Shown here piece by piece: positions 16,595 through 24,434 of a DNA stretch of 55,645 bases. The translations under genes were made by a program, and so were the position numbers. The stretch is taken from contig DCHT01000064.1 of the NCBI GenBank assembly GCA_002314885.1, positions 24,538 through 80,182 on the forward strand, in the 5' to 3' direction. Below the pieces are notes generated by a model. That model saw only the letters and a program-made list of their open reading frames with translations. It was not told the origin of the DNA and searched no databases. The stretch's first letter is position 1. Each line of letters begins with the position of its first letter. Source of the stretch: Bacteroidales bacterium UBA1745. GTDB lineage: Bacteria; Bacteroidota; Bacteroidia; Bacteroidales; UBA932.

Positions 16595-17818
16595 TTACTT
16601 TCCCGCGTTGGTGCCCATAAAGAGGATGGCGCCGGATGTGGTCTCGCGGATGGCGAAGACGTATGGGTGGTCGGCGGTGAAGTAGATCTGCTCGCTAGGG
16701 CCGACGGATGTGCACTTGGCGAAACCGATGTATGTTACGGCAGCGGCCTTGGCGCCTTTCTCGTCCATCTTGAAGACTGCCCTCTGGGCCACTTCGGCTA
16801 TCTTGAGAGCAATCTCGCTGATGCCAGGGAATTCGGCGTAGTTCGTGAAAGCCTTCTGGATGCCCATATTCTTAAGGACAGGTACGAGGTCGATCTTGCG
16901 GTCGAGGCTGAGCTTAGGAACTGAGAGGGTGACCTCGGAAGAGCCGGTTCTGCCGACAAGTGCATTCCATTTTTCGGTGTTGAGGCCTGCAAGGTACTTC
17001 TGGAAGTCCACGTCATTGTGAGGGAGCACGATGTCCAGTTCGTAGGCACCGTTGCCGAACGGAAGGGCGCAGAACTGTGCCTCGTCGCTGTCGGCGTACC
17101 TATAGTACTTTGTCTGATGCATCATCTCCACCTTGACCTTGGAGCCGTCGATGGCGGTGAAATCCTCGGTCTTGGTGTTGGATGCCTCGAACGGGCTGGC
17201 CCAGATGCCCTTGAAATAGAGGGCGTTGATCAGCAGGAGCTCGAGTTCCGGGCTGATGGAATCCATAATCTTCGGAACCATTCCGTCGGTGTGGTCGCTG
17301 CACCACTTGTTGACCTCGTTGACAGCTTTGTCACCCTGGAAATCCAGGTTCTTGCACTGTGCGGCGTACTGGTTCTTCAGAGTTTCGATGTAGTCGGGAT
17401 AGACAGGGAAGTCCTTGTTGACCCAGATTGAATTCGCAATCTCGAAGGTCGTGGACTTGTCGACTTTGGCGAGACCCTCGATGAGGGTATTGTACATAGA
17501 GTTGATCTCTTCAATAGTGTAGCCCTCGTAGCCGATGGCTTTGGCAATCTCGGCGAAAGTTTCGCCCTCGGCGCCGTTGGCGGCCATACAGAAGGCTGCC
17601 TGGATGCTGAGAGGGGAGACGAACGCGCTGCTCTGGCCGTTGGTTACCTCGCGGAGGAGGTCGAAATTGAAGTCAGAACCGGCCTGGAGCACGGTCTGCT
17701 GGCTTTTGCTCAGGACGATGTCCTTTCTCTCAGGGATTCTGGTGGTGGAAATCTCCTCGCAGCTGGTGCTGACAAGGGTGATGGCGGCAAGTGCCGCGAA
17801 TATCATTGTTTTCTTCAT
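16595..17818 (-). CDS. Serpin-family serine/cysteine protease inhibitor, lipoprotein
   Basis: A 407-residue protein with lipoprotein signal MKKTMIFAALAAITLVSTSC, so it is probably anchored to an outer membrane face. Serpin landmarks are FDLLREV, AFVSPLSIQAAFCMAANGAEG, NSIWVNKDF, LLLINALYFKGIWASPF and the signature FTADHPYVFAIRE. The hinge of the reactive loop is EKGAKAAAVT (from E353). Counting from P17 at E353 gives P1 = C369 in FAKCTS, with Lys at P2. Gut Bacteroidales serpins are thought to protect against host or competitor proteases. The ATG at 17818 was chosen because it begins the signal peptide; the longer frame to 18025 runs across the malQ promoter. Confidence 0.88.
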   Translation of the reverse strand: MKKTMIFAALAAITLVSTSCEEISTTRIPERKDIVLSKSQQTVLQAGSDFNFDLLREVTNGQSSAFVSPLSIQAAFCMAANGAEGETFAEIAKAIGYEGYTIEEINSMYNTLIEGLAKVDKSTTFEIANSIWVNKDFPVYPDYIETLKNQYAAQCKNLDFQGDKAVNEVNKWCSDHTDGMVPKIMDSISPELELLLINALYFKGIWASPFEASNTKTEDFTAIDGSKVKVEMMHQTKYYRYADSDEAQFCALPFGNGAYELDIVLPHNDVDFQKYLAGLNTEKWNALVGRTGSSEVTLSVPKLSLDRKIDLVPVLKNMGIQKAFTNYAEFPGISEIALKIAEVAQRAVFKMDEKGAKAAAVTYIGFAKCTSVGPSEQIYFTADHPYVFAIRETTSGAILFMGTNAGK

Positions 17819-17870
17819 AATAGGTCCTATTGCCAATAATAGATGCATTAATGAGCAACTATGTTGCTTG

Positions 17871-17878
17871 CAAATATA
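17871..17878 (-). promoter_or_regulatory. -7 element of the serpin promoter
   Basis: The minus strand reads TATATTTG, an exact TAnnTTTG match, 52 nt upstream of the serpin ATG. No -33 element is clear. Confidence 0.5.
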
Positions 17879-17902
17879 GGCATTATCGCCATTTATTGGC
17901 CT

Positions 17903-17940
17903 CTCGTCGGATTTTATCGTCTGCTCGTCCGCGTACGTAT
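17903..17940 (+). promoter_or_regulatory. Direct-repeat operator upstream of malQ (LytTR-like)
   Basis: Two half-sites CTCGTCGGAT (17903-17912) and CTCGTCCGCG (17924-17933) are spaced 21 bp, two helical turns, and are followed by ACGTAT. The 37-bp stretch from 17904 matches 26 of 37 positions without gaps to 24335-24371 upstream of the sugar transporter/Sus operon. In both places the element starts 58-59 bp before the -7 box. LytTR regulators bind direct repeats with this spacing; the LytTR gene lies at 22318-23091. Confidence 0.55.
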
Positions 17941-17962
17941 ATATGCGTAAGCCTTGTTTTCG

Positions 17963-17970
17963 TATATTTG
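17963..17970 (+). promoter_or_regulatory. -7 element of the malQ promoter
   Basis: TATATTTG matches TAnnTTTG exactly, 29 nt before the ATG at 18000. There is no good -33 sequence, as expected for a promoter that needs an activator bound at the direct repeats just upstream. Confidence 0.5.
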
Positions 17971-17999
17971 TCTTTGACAACGATTGATAACACATTTCT

Positions 18000-19997
18000 A
18001 TGAAATTCACGATTGAATATTTCACCCGCTGGGGTGAGAATCTGGTGCTTCGCAGCGGTGCGAAGGCCTGGGCTATGAGCTATGTCCCTGACGGAAAATG
18101 GACCGTGGAGGTGGCTGAGGACGAACTTTTCGACGAGGGAGCCGACAATGCCGAATACTTCTACGAGGTGGTCTGTGACGGTCTTTCCATACGCCACGAA
18201 TGGAGGATACACAATGTGGCACGCAAGACTGCCGATGTGCTCGACGCCTGGACTGATATCCCTGGATGGAAGGGCGCTGGAACCGCAATTCCGGTATTCT
18301 CCCTCCGCAGCGAGGACGACTTCGGTGTGGGCGAGTTCTACGACCTCCGCAAGATGGCCGACTGGGCTGCGATGACCGGTCAGGGCTTCCTGCAGCTGCT
18401 GCCTATCAACGACACCACGATGACCCACGGCATCGAAGACTCATATCCGTACAACGCCAATTCCACCTTCGCGCTGCATCCTCAGTTCATCAACCTGCAG
18501 GCTGCCGGCGTGCCTGTGGACGAGGAATTCAAGGCCCTGCAGAAGGAACTCAACGCCTTCGTGAAGGACGGACGTCCCGAGACCGACTACGTACGTGTGA
18601 ACGCTGAGAAACGCCGTCTCCTTCGTGAGGCTTACAAGGCTGCGAAGGCCGGTCTGACGCGCACCAAAGCATATAAGAACTTCGTGGAGGCAAACCGCAT
18701 CTGGCTTATGCCATACGCGCTTTTCTGCGCTCTGAGAGACAAGTTCGGCACTCCTGATTTCAGCCAGTGGGGCGAATATGCGAGCTACGACGAGGCCCGT
18801 CTCGAGGCCTGGGTGGCAGCCAACAAGGATGAGGTGGGCTTCAACTGCTTCCTCCAGTTCCACCTCGACAAGCAGCTCCGCGAGGTACGCAACTACGCAC
18901 ACTCCAAGGGCGTTGTCCTCAAGGGCGACCTGCCTATCGGCATCAGCCGCACCAGTGTGGACGCCTGGCAGTTCCCACATCTCTTCAATATGGACTCACA
19001 GGCCGGTGCTCCGCCTGATGCCTTCTCCGCAGACGGCCAGAACTGGGGCTTCCCGACCTACAACTGGGAGGAAATGTCCAAGGACGGCTATGCCTGGTGG
19101 AAGGCCCGCCTGGGCAAGATGAGCGAGTATTTCGACGCCACCCGCATAGACCATATACTCGGATTCTTCCGCATCTGGGAGATCCCTATGCCTATCAAGA
19201 GCGGTATGGAGGGCCATTTCAGCCCTGCGCTCCCATATTCCAAGGACGAACTCTGCGCTTGGGGCTACGGCGACCGTCTCCACCGCTTCGTGGAGGATCC
19301 GCACCGTCCGGGCTGGTACCATCCACGCATCGACGCCACCGACCTCGGCGGCCTGCACACCGACTTCTTCTACCATCGTCACAACGAGTTCTGGAAGAAC
19401 AACGCTATGGGCAAACTGTCCGCCCTGCTCGGCTTCACCAATATGCTTGCCTGCGGCGAGGACCTGGGTATGATCCCAGCCTGTGTGCCTGAGGTTATGA
19501 ACCGCCTGAACATCCTCTCCCTCGAGATCCAGAGGATGCCTAAGGATCCGGCTTACACCTTCGGAAACCCTGCCTGGTACCCATATAACTGCGTCTGCAC
19601 TACCTCTACCCACGATATGGCCCCTATTCGCGCCTGGTGGGAGGAGGACCGCGAACTGACCCAGCGCTTCTACAACGAGATGCTCGGCTGTCAGGGCGAG
19701 GCTCCTTATTTCTGCGAGCCTTGGGTGTGCCGCCGCATCGTGGATCAGCACCTCCAGTCTCCGGCTATGCTCGTGATCCTGCCTCTGCAGGACTGGCTCT
19801 CAATCGACGGTCAGCTGCGCTACAGCGGCGATCCTTCCCGCGGATGGAACGGCAATCCTGCCGACGAGCGCATCAACGTGCCGGCCATCCCTCGCTACCA
19901 CTGGGACTACCGTATGCACATCTCCCTCGAAGAGCTGCTCGCGGCCAATTCCTTCAACGCCGAACTCACTGGAATGATCAAGGATTCCGGAAGGTAA
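18000..19997 (+). CDS. malQ: 4-alpha-glucanotransferase (amylomaltase, GH77)
   Basis: A 665-residue cytoplasmic enzyme that moves alpha-1,4-glucan chains between maltodextrins and releases glucose. GH77 motifs are VLKGDLPIGISRTSVDAW, the nucleophile region ATRIDHILGFFRIWEIP, the acid/base CGEDLGMIPACVP and the third carboxylate in STHDMAPIRAWW. The N-terminus (about 1-85: FTRWGENLVLRSG, DGLSIRHEWRIHN) looks like a shortened CBM20-type domain. Common Bacteroides homologues are about 890 residues with two CBM20 domains, so this form appears reduced. It is divergent from the serpin and shares a promoter element with the Sus operon. Confidence 0.93.
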   Translation: MKFTIEYFTRWGENLVLRSGAKAWAMSYVPDGKWTVEVAEDELFDEGADNAEYFYEVVCDGLSIRHEWRIHNVARKTADVLDAWTDIPGWKGAGTAIPVFSLRSEDDFGVGEFYDLRKMADWAAMTGQGFLQLLPINDTTMTHGIEDSYPYNANSTFALHPQFINLQAAGVPVDEEFKALQKELNAFVKDGRPETDYVRVNAEKRRLLREAYKAAKAGLTRTKAYKNFVEANRIWLMPYALFCALRDKFGTPDFSQWGEYASYDEARLEAWVAANKDEVGFNCFLQFHLDKQLREVRNYAHSKGVVLKGDLPIGISRTSVDAWQFPHLFNMDSQAGAPPDAFSADGQNWGFPTYNWEEMSKDGYAWWKARLGKMSEYFDATRIDHILGFFRIWEIPMPIKSGMEGHFSPALPYSKDELCAWGYGDRLHRFVEDPHRPGWYHPRIDATDLGGLHTDFFYHRHNEFWKNNAMGKLSALLGFTNMLACGEDLGMIPACVPEVMNRLNILSLEIQRMPKDPAYTFGNPAWYPYNCVCTTSTHDMAPIRAWWEEDRELTQRFYNEMLGCQGEAPYFCEPWVCRRIVDQHLQSPAMLVILPLQDWLSIDGQLRYSGDPSRGWNGNPADERINVPAIPRYHWDYRMHISLEELLAANSFNAELTGMIKDSGR

Positions 19998-20017
19998 TTT
20001 TTCCTGGCTAACGAACG

Positions 20018-20066
20018 AAATTTCCGACTTGTCGCTGGTTGAAGAGAGCGACTAGTCGGAAATTTT
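20018..20066 (+). terminator. Long hairpin terminator after malQ
   Basis: AAATTTCCGACT (20018-20029) pairs with AGTCGGAAATTT (20054-20065) and GTCGCT (20031-20036) pairs with AGCGAC (20047-20052) around a ten-base loop. It is followed by TTAGTTTTT. Confidence 0.8.
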
Positions 20067-20086
20067 AGTTTTTAGAGGAAAATAGG

Positions 20087-20094
20087 TAAGTTTG
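20087..20094 (+). promoter_or_regulatory. -7 element of the rmuC promoter
   Basis: TAAGTTTG matches TAnnTTTG, 25 nt before the ATG at 20120 and just after the malQ terminator. Confidence 0.5.
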
Positions 20095-20119
20095 TAATGA
20101 ATTGGCGGTAGTTATAGAT

Positions 20120-21403
20120 ATGAAAATTGTATTTGTAGTCATAATTGCAGTGGTCGCAGCGATAGTTGCGGCGCTGGTTACCTATTTCGCTGCCAGGACA
20201 AGGCTGGTAAGGGCAGAGTCAGAACTCAATGCTGCCAAGGAGAGAATTGAGGAGGAAAAGATGCGTGTGCAGGAGGCAAAGGAGGAAGGGAAGAAGAGGC
20301 TCGAGGAGGACCGCGAACGCCAGAAGGAGGTCCTTGAGGCCACGAAGCTTGCCCTGCAGGCAGAGAACGACAAGACCCTCAAGGCCCGCGAGGAATCCCT
20401 GAAGAAGGAGGCTGAGCAGACCATCAGGAACGTCACTGCCGGCCTGGACCAGAACATCAAGCAGATGTCAGAAGCCTTCGAGGCCCAGAAGAAGAGCCAC
20501 GCGGAGGAAATAGCCTCCATCAAGACCCAGTTCGAGGAAACTGCCAAGAACCTGGGCGCCCAGAGCGAGAAAATCGGTGTCCGTGCCGAGAAACTGGCCG
20601 ATGCCCTCCGTCACGACAACAAGATGCAGGGTAACTGGGGTGAGATGCAGCTGCAGAACATCTTCGATCAGGAAGGACTGGTCAAGGGCCGCGACTACGA
20701 GCGCGAGGAGTATCTGCGCGACGAGAAGGACGAACTGCTTCTGAATGAAGATTCAGGCAAGAGGATGCGCCCTGACTTCATACTCCATTTCCCGGACAAC
20801 ACTGACGTGGTGGTCGATTCCAAGATGAACATCGACGCGTACGTGGACTGGTACAATGCCGAAGACGACGAGGAGAAGGAGGCTGCGAAGAAGCGCAACC
20901 TCGAGGCTGTCAAGGCCCAGGTGAAGAGCCTGAAGGGAAAGCGTTACAACGAGTATATAGGCAAGGGTCGCAAGGCTCTGCCATACGTAATAATGTATGT
21001 GTCCAACTACGGCGCCCTGGCCCTGGCCAAGCAGCTGGAGCCGAACATCGTCAATGATGCCTTCAGGGACAATGTTCTGGTGACGACCGAGGAGACAATT
21101 ATGCCTTTCCTCCGTCTTGTGCGTACAGCCTGGGTGAACAATGACCAGGTGAAGAACGTGGAGCAGATAGTGGTCCAGGCCCAGTATATGGTGGAAAGGA
21201 CTGCTGACCTCTGCAAGGCGGTTGCCGATGTGCGCAGGAGTCTGGAGGATGCTCTGACGGCTCAGGGCAAGTGCGAGGCGCAGCTGATGGACAGCGGGAA
21301 GAGCCTCAGGCACGCCGCTCTGGAGACGGTCAAGCTCGGAGTGAAGATGAATCCGTCCAAGCGCAAGCACCTTGAAATAGAAGAAAACACCATCGAGATA
21401 TGA
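20120..21403 (+). CDS. rmuC: DNA recombination protein RmuC
   Basis: A 427-residue protein with an N-terminal membrane helix (IVFVVIIAVVAAIVAALVTYF), a long charged coiled coil (about 30-160) and a C-terminal RmuC nuclease-like domain. Landmarks are QGNWGEMQLQNIFDQEGL, RMRPDFILHFPDNTDVVVDSKMN (the PD-(D/E)XK-type core) and IMPFLRLVRTAW. RmuC limits inversions at short inverted repeats in E. coli. I start at the ATG at 20120; an in-frame TTG at 20102 is less likely. Its TGA overlaps the ATG of the next gene, so the two are co-translated. Confidence 0.9.
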   Translation: MKIVFVVIIAVVAAIVAALVTYFAARTRLVRAESELNAAKERIEEEKMRVQEAKEEGKKRLEEDRERQKEVLEATKLALQAENDKTLKAREESLKKEAEQTIRNVTAGLDQNIKQMSEAFEAQKKSHAEEIASIKTQFEETAKNLGAQSEKIGVRAEKLADALRHDNKMQGNWGEMQLQNIFDQEGLVKGRDYEREEYLRDEKDELLLNEDSGKRMRPDFILHFPDNTDVVVDSKMNIDAYVDWYNAEDDEEKEAAKKRNLEAVKAQVKSLKGKRYNEYIGKGRKALPYVIMYVSNYGALALAKQLEPNIVNDAFRDNVLVTTEETIMPFLRLVRTAWVNNDQVKNVEQIVVQAQYMVERTADLCKAVADVRRSLEDALTAQGKCEAQLMDSGKSLRHAALETVKLGVKMNPSKRKHLEIEENTIEI

Positions 21404-22317
21404 AAATAGTCTTTCTTGACGCAGCGACGATGGGGGATACCCCTCTGGACTGCATTGCCGCAAAGGGTGAACTCGTAACTTATCCGACCAGCACGGCTGC
21501 GGAAGCCCTCGAGAGGGTGGGCGACTGCAAGGTCCTGATCATCAACAAAGTGGTTGTGGACAGGGCACTGATCGATGCCGCTCCGAAGTTGAGGCTCATC
21601 TGTGAGGCCGCGACGGGAGTGAACAACATCGATCTGGAGTATGCCGCATCGAAGGGCATTCCGGTGCGCAATGTGGCCGGATATTCGTCGGATTCGGTGG
21701 TGCAGCAGACCTTTATGCACCTGTTTTCGCTGCTGGGCAACGGTCCGTATTTCGACGAGCGCGTCAAGAACGGAACATACAGCGCCAGCGGCCTGTTCAC
21801 CGACGTGACTATGCCATTCGTGGAGGCCGCAGGCAAGACCATCGGCATCATAGGAATGGGTAATATCGGAGGCAAGGTGGCAAAGGCTGCCGAGGCTTTC
21901 GGTATGAAGGTAGTGTATTATTCGACTTCGGGCACTTCCCATTGCACCGAATATCCTAGCCTCAGTCTCGATGAACTGCTCGCCACAAGCGACGTGGTGA
22001 CCATCCACGCCCCTATGAACGAGCGCACCCGCGGCCTGATCGGGGCTGCTGAGATTGCGAAGATGAAGCCGTCCGCCTTCCTGCTCAATACCGGCAGGGG
22101 AGGCATCGTGGACGAAGCTGCCCTCGCGGAGGCCGTAGACAACGGCGTCATCGCCGGAGCGGCCCTGGATGTGTTCTGCAAGGAACCTCTTCCGGCCGAC
22201 AATCCTCTGCTGAAGGTGAAGCATCCTGAACGCTTCCGCTTCACTCCGCACACTGCCTGGGCAAGTGTCGAAGCGCGCGCACGTCTGGCTGCAGGAGTCG
22301 CAGCGAATATCTACTGA
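21400..22317 (+). CDS. D-2-hydroxyacid dehydrogenase (glycerate dehydrogenase type)
   Basis: A 305-residue NAD(P)-dependent enzyme that should interconvert a 2-hydroxyacid and its 2-oxoacid, most likely glycerate/hydroxypyruvate. The Rossmann motif is IGIIGMGNIGGKVA, followed by the family blocks TIHAPMNERTRGLIG, FLLNTGRGGIVDEAAL and the catalytic His in FTPHTAWAS. The ATG overlaps the rmuC stop (ATGA). Its stop is next to the stop of the convergent LytTR gene. Substrate is inferred from overall resemblance. Confidence 0.85.
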   Translation: MKIVFLDAATMGDTPLDCIAAKGELVTYPTSTAAEALERVGDCKVLIINKVVVDRALIDAAPKLRLICEAATGVNNIDLEYAASKGIPVRNVAGYSSDSVVQQTFMHLFSLLGNGPYFDERVKNGTYSASGLFTDVTMPFVEAAGKTIGIIGMGNIGGKVAKAAEAFGMKVVYYSTSGTSHCTEYPSLSLDELLATSDVVTIHAPMNERTRGLIGAAEIAKMKPSAFLLNTGRGGIVDEAALAEAVDNGVIAGAALDVFCKEPLPADNPLLKVKHPERFRFTPHTAWASVEARARLAAGVAANIY

Positions 22318-23091
22318 TTACTTTGAGAGCCAGTCGAGGAACTCGTCGCAACGGGAACGGCTGACTGTCATTTCGAATGGTGCTGCTGGGATGGCGTCTA
22401 TCTTGAGACGGCCTCCCAGTTGCTTCGTTATGGTGCCTATGGCTGTCATACTGACTATGCAGCTGCGGGAAATCTTGAAGAACTTGGCCGGGTCCAGGTC
22501 GACTGCGATGTCATCCAGCGAGGCGTCCACCACATAGCAGTTGCCGCCGCTCGTCATCAGGAAATTGTTCTTGTCCTCTGAATAGAAGTATGCAATCTCG
22601 CTGGTCTTCACCGGCACGATCTTGTCGTTGAACTTCACTATGAAGCGCTCCTTGCCCGGGGTGAGGGAAGGGGCCTGGGCCGCCTGAATCTGCTGCTGAA
22701 GGCTGTTGACCAGGCTGGACCAGTCAGGCTGCGCTTCGTTTGCGCGGCTGCGTATCCTGGACACGGCGCGCTGGAGCGCCTCGGGGTCGATAGGCTTCAG
22801 CAGATAGTCGATGGAACCCTGCTCGAAGGCCTTCACTGCGTAGTTGTCGTATGCCGTGGTCATAATTACGTCAGCCTTGATCTCCACCTGGCGGAAAATC
22901 TCGAAGCAGATGCCGTCCGAGAGTTCCACGTCCATAAAAATCACGTCCGGCTGATTCTGCTTCAGCCAATCCACGCTCTCCTGGACGGAAGAGGTCATAC
23001 CGACGATTTCCATCTCGGGATAGTTTCGGGTGAGGGTTCTTGCGAGGGTGGCCTGAGCCATCTGCTCGTCTTCAATGATGAGTACCTTCAT
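22318..23091 (-). CDS. LytTR-family DNA-binding response regulator
   Basis: A 257-residue regulator. Residues 1-120 are a receiver domain (IIEDEQ, phospho-acceptor D54 in IFMDVELSDG, TTAYDNYAVKAFEQGSIDYLLKP). Residues about 150-257 are a LytTR domain (IVPVKTSEIAYFYSEDKNNFLMT, FFKISRSCIVSM, GGRLKID, VSRSRCDEFLDWL). LytTR domains bind pairs of short direct repeats about two helical turns apart. It lies 12 bases after the histidine kinase gene in the same operon, next to the transporter/Sus operon. Direct repeats of the right spacing precede that operon and malQ, so they are the proposed targets. Confidence 0.92.
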   Translation of the reverse strand: MKVLIIEDEQMAQATLARTLTRNYPEMEIVGMTSSVQESVDWLKQNQPDVIFMDVELSDGICFEIFRQVEIKADVIMTTAYDNYAVKAFEQGSIDYLLKPIDPEALQRAVSRIRSRANEAQPDWSSLVNSLQQQIQAAQAPSLTPGKERFIVKFNDKIVPVKTSEIAYFYSEDKNNFLMTSGGNCYVVDASLDDIAVDLDPAKFFKISRSCIVSMTAIGTITKQLGGRLKIDAIPAAPFEMTVSRSRCDEFLDWLSK

Positions 23092-23103
23092 ATTATTACG
23101 TGG

Positions 23104-24252
23104 TTAGAGCAGCGGGAGGGTCACAGAATAGTCTGTCTCGGTCTTGCTGACCTCGATGTCCTGTCCGGAGATGTCCTTGAACTGCTGACGTATGTATTTC
23201 AGGCCCTTGCCTGTGGAGTTGACCGGGGTGAGCTTAGGGCAGAGGTTGTTGCTGACCACGATGTGCCCGCTGTCCTTCGCCGCTATCCTGATGACCAGCG
23301 GATTGGCCTTGTTGATGGCGTTGTGCTTGGTGGCGTTCTCGATGAGCAGCTGCACTGAGCAAGGCACGATGCCGGCGCCCATCATTTCCTCAGGGAGGGA
23401 TGTCTCGATCTCGAGGCCCTCAGGGAAGCGAACCTTCATCAGGTCCATATACTGGTTCACATATTCCATCTCCTCGCGCAATTTGACTATTACTTCGTCC
23501 TCATTGCTGAGCATATAGCGGTAGAGGCTGGAGAGTTTATGGATATATGTACTGGCCTTTTCGTTCTCCCCGTCCAGGACCAGGCAGTCCAGTACGTTGA
23601 GGGAATTGAAGAGGAAGTGAGGGTTCACCTGCTGGTTGAGCCTCATATACCTGAACTGGGCGAGATGGCGTTTTTCCTTCTCCTTGCGGGTCCTGCGCCT
23701 CTGGCTGGCGGCGTATCCGATGAGGGTGGCGGCCACGAGTATGGTCATTGCACAGAAGCTGAAGAGGAAGTAGAACACGCCCTCGGAGTTCCCGATGCGG
23801 CCGAAGAGGCCTCTGTCGTGGAAGATGCAGAGAATCACTCTGACCAGATAGACCACGCCGCAGGTCAATGCAAGCCAGATCACCTGCCTGCGGGAAATTT
23901 CGGTACTGCTCTTCTCGAAGAGGAAGGTCAGTCCGTAGATCAGCCATCCGAGGGCCTCCGTCGTGATGAGGGTGGAGAGCGGGAAGGTCAGCAGTTCCGG
24001 CAGCTCCAGCAGACTGATTGCGTTCGCGATCGCGAGGCCGAGCAGGTAGGCTGCCAGGTTTCCGAACACGATGGCGCTGGAGGAGATTTCCATACGCATA
24101 TCCCTCTGCCCGCAGATCAGAACGACCATAGTGATGGTGAGCAGGGTGAGGAGATATTCGTCCGGGATGCCCACGAGGCGGCAGCTTATTGCCGTCAGCA
24201 CGTGCAGCAGGGCGAAGGAGTGGACTATGATATGTGTCTTTGCCGCTTTCAT
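23104..24252 (-). CDS. LytS/YehU-type sensor histidine kinase
   Basis: A 382-residue membrane kinase. About six hydrophobic segments fill residues 5-182. A short coiled region follows, then the His_kinase domain with phospho-acceptor H212 in NQQVNPHFLFNSLN. The ATPase part has VQLLIENATKHNAI (N box) and STGKGLKYIRQQF (G box). There is no recognised extracellular sensor domain, so the signal is probably sensed in or near the membrane. The start is ATG 24252; an in-frame TTG at 24261 was rejected. It is divergent from the sugar transporter gene and co-transcribed with the LytTR regulator. Confidence 0.9.
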   Translation of the reverse strand: MKAAKTHIIVHSFALLHVLTAISCRLVGIPDEYLLTLLTITMVVLICGQRDMRMEISSSAIVFGNLAAYLLGLAIANAISLLELPELLTFPLSTLITTEALGWLIYGLTFLFEKSSTEISRRQVIWLALTCGVVYLVRVILCIFHDRGLFGRIGNSEGVFYFLFSFCAMTILVAATLIGYAASQRRRTRKEKEKRHLAQFRYMRLNQQVNPHFLFNSLNVLDCLVLDGENEKASTYIHKLSSLYRYMLSNEDEVIVKLREEMEYVNQYMDLMKVRFPEGLEIETSLPEEMMGAGIVPCSVQLLIENATKHNAINKANPLVIRIAAKDSGHIVVSNNLCPKLTPVNSTGKGLKYIRQQFKDISGQDIEVSKTETDYSVTLPLL

Positions 24253-24333
24253 AAATACCAAAGTGTTACGAAGTTAAGTGATTTTGTTTTAAAGTACAAT
24301 TTCGGAACATCTTTTATCTTCAAATACTCTCCG

Positions 24334-24371
24334 TTCGTCGCATCTATCCGACCATTCGTCCGTGTGCGTAT
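24334..24371 (+). promoter_or_regulatory. Direct-repeat operator upstream of the transporter/Sus operon (LytTR-like)
   Basis: Half-sites TTCGTCGCAT (24334-24343) and TTCGTCCGTG (24355-24364) are 21 bp apart and are followed by GCGTAT. The block aligns without gaps to 17904-17940 upstream of malQ (26 of 37 bases). The second half-site lies just upstream of the -33 region, a usual place for an activator. Confidence 0.55.
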
Positions 24372-24400
24372 TTTATAAATGTATAAAAAAGATAATTTTG
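24371..24400 (+). promoter_or_regulatory. Promoter of the transporter/Sus operon
   Basis: A perfect -7 element TAATTTTG (24393-24400) follows a TTTT (24371-24374) by 18 nt, near the -33 position. The ATG of the transporter is 34 nt downstream. Confidence 0.55.
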
Positions 24401-24434
24401 CTCCTGTTATAACACTTGAACAGACCAATTACTG

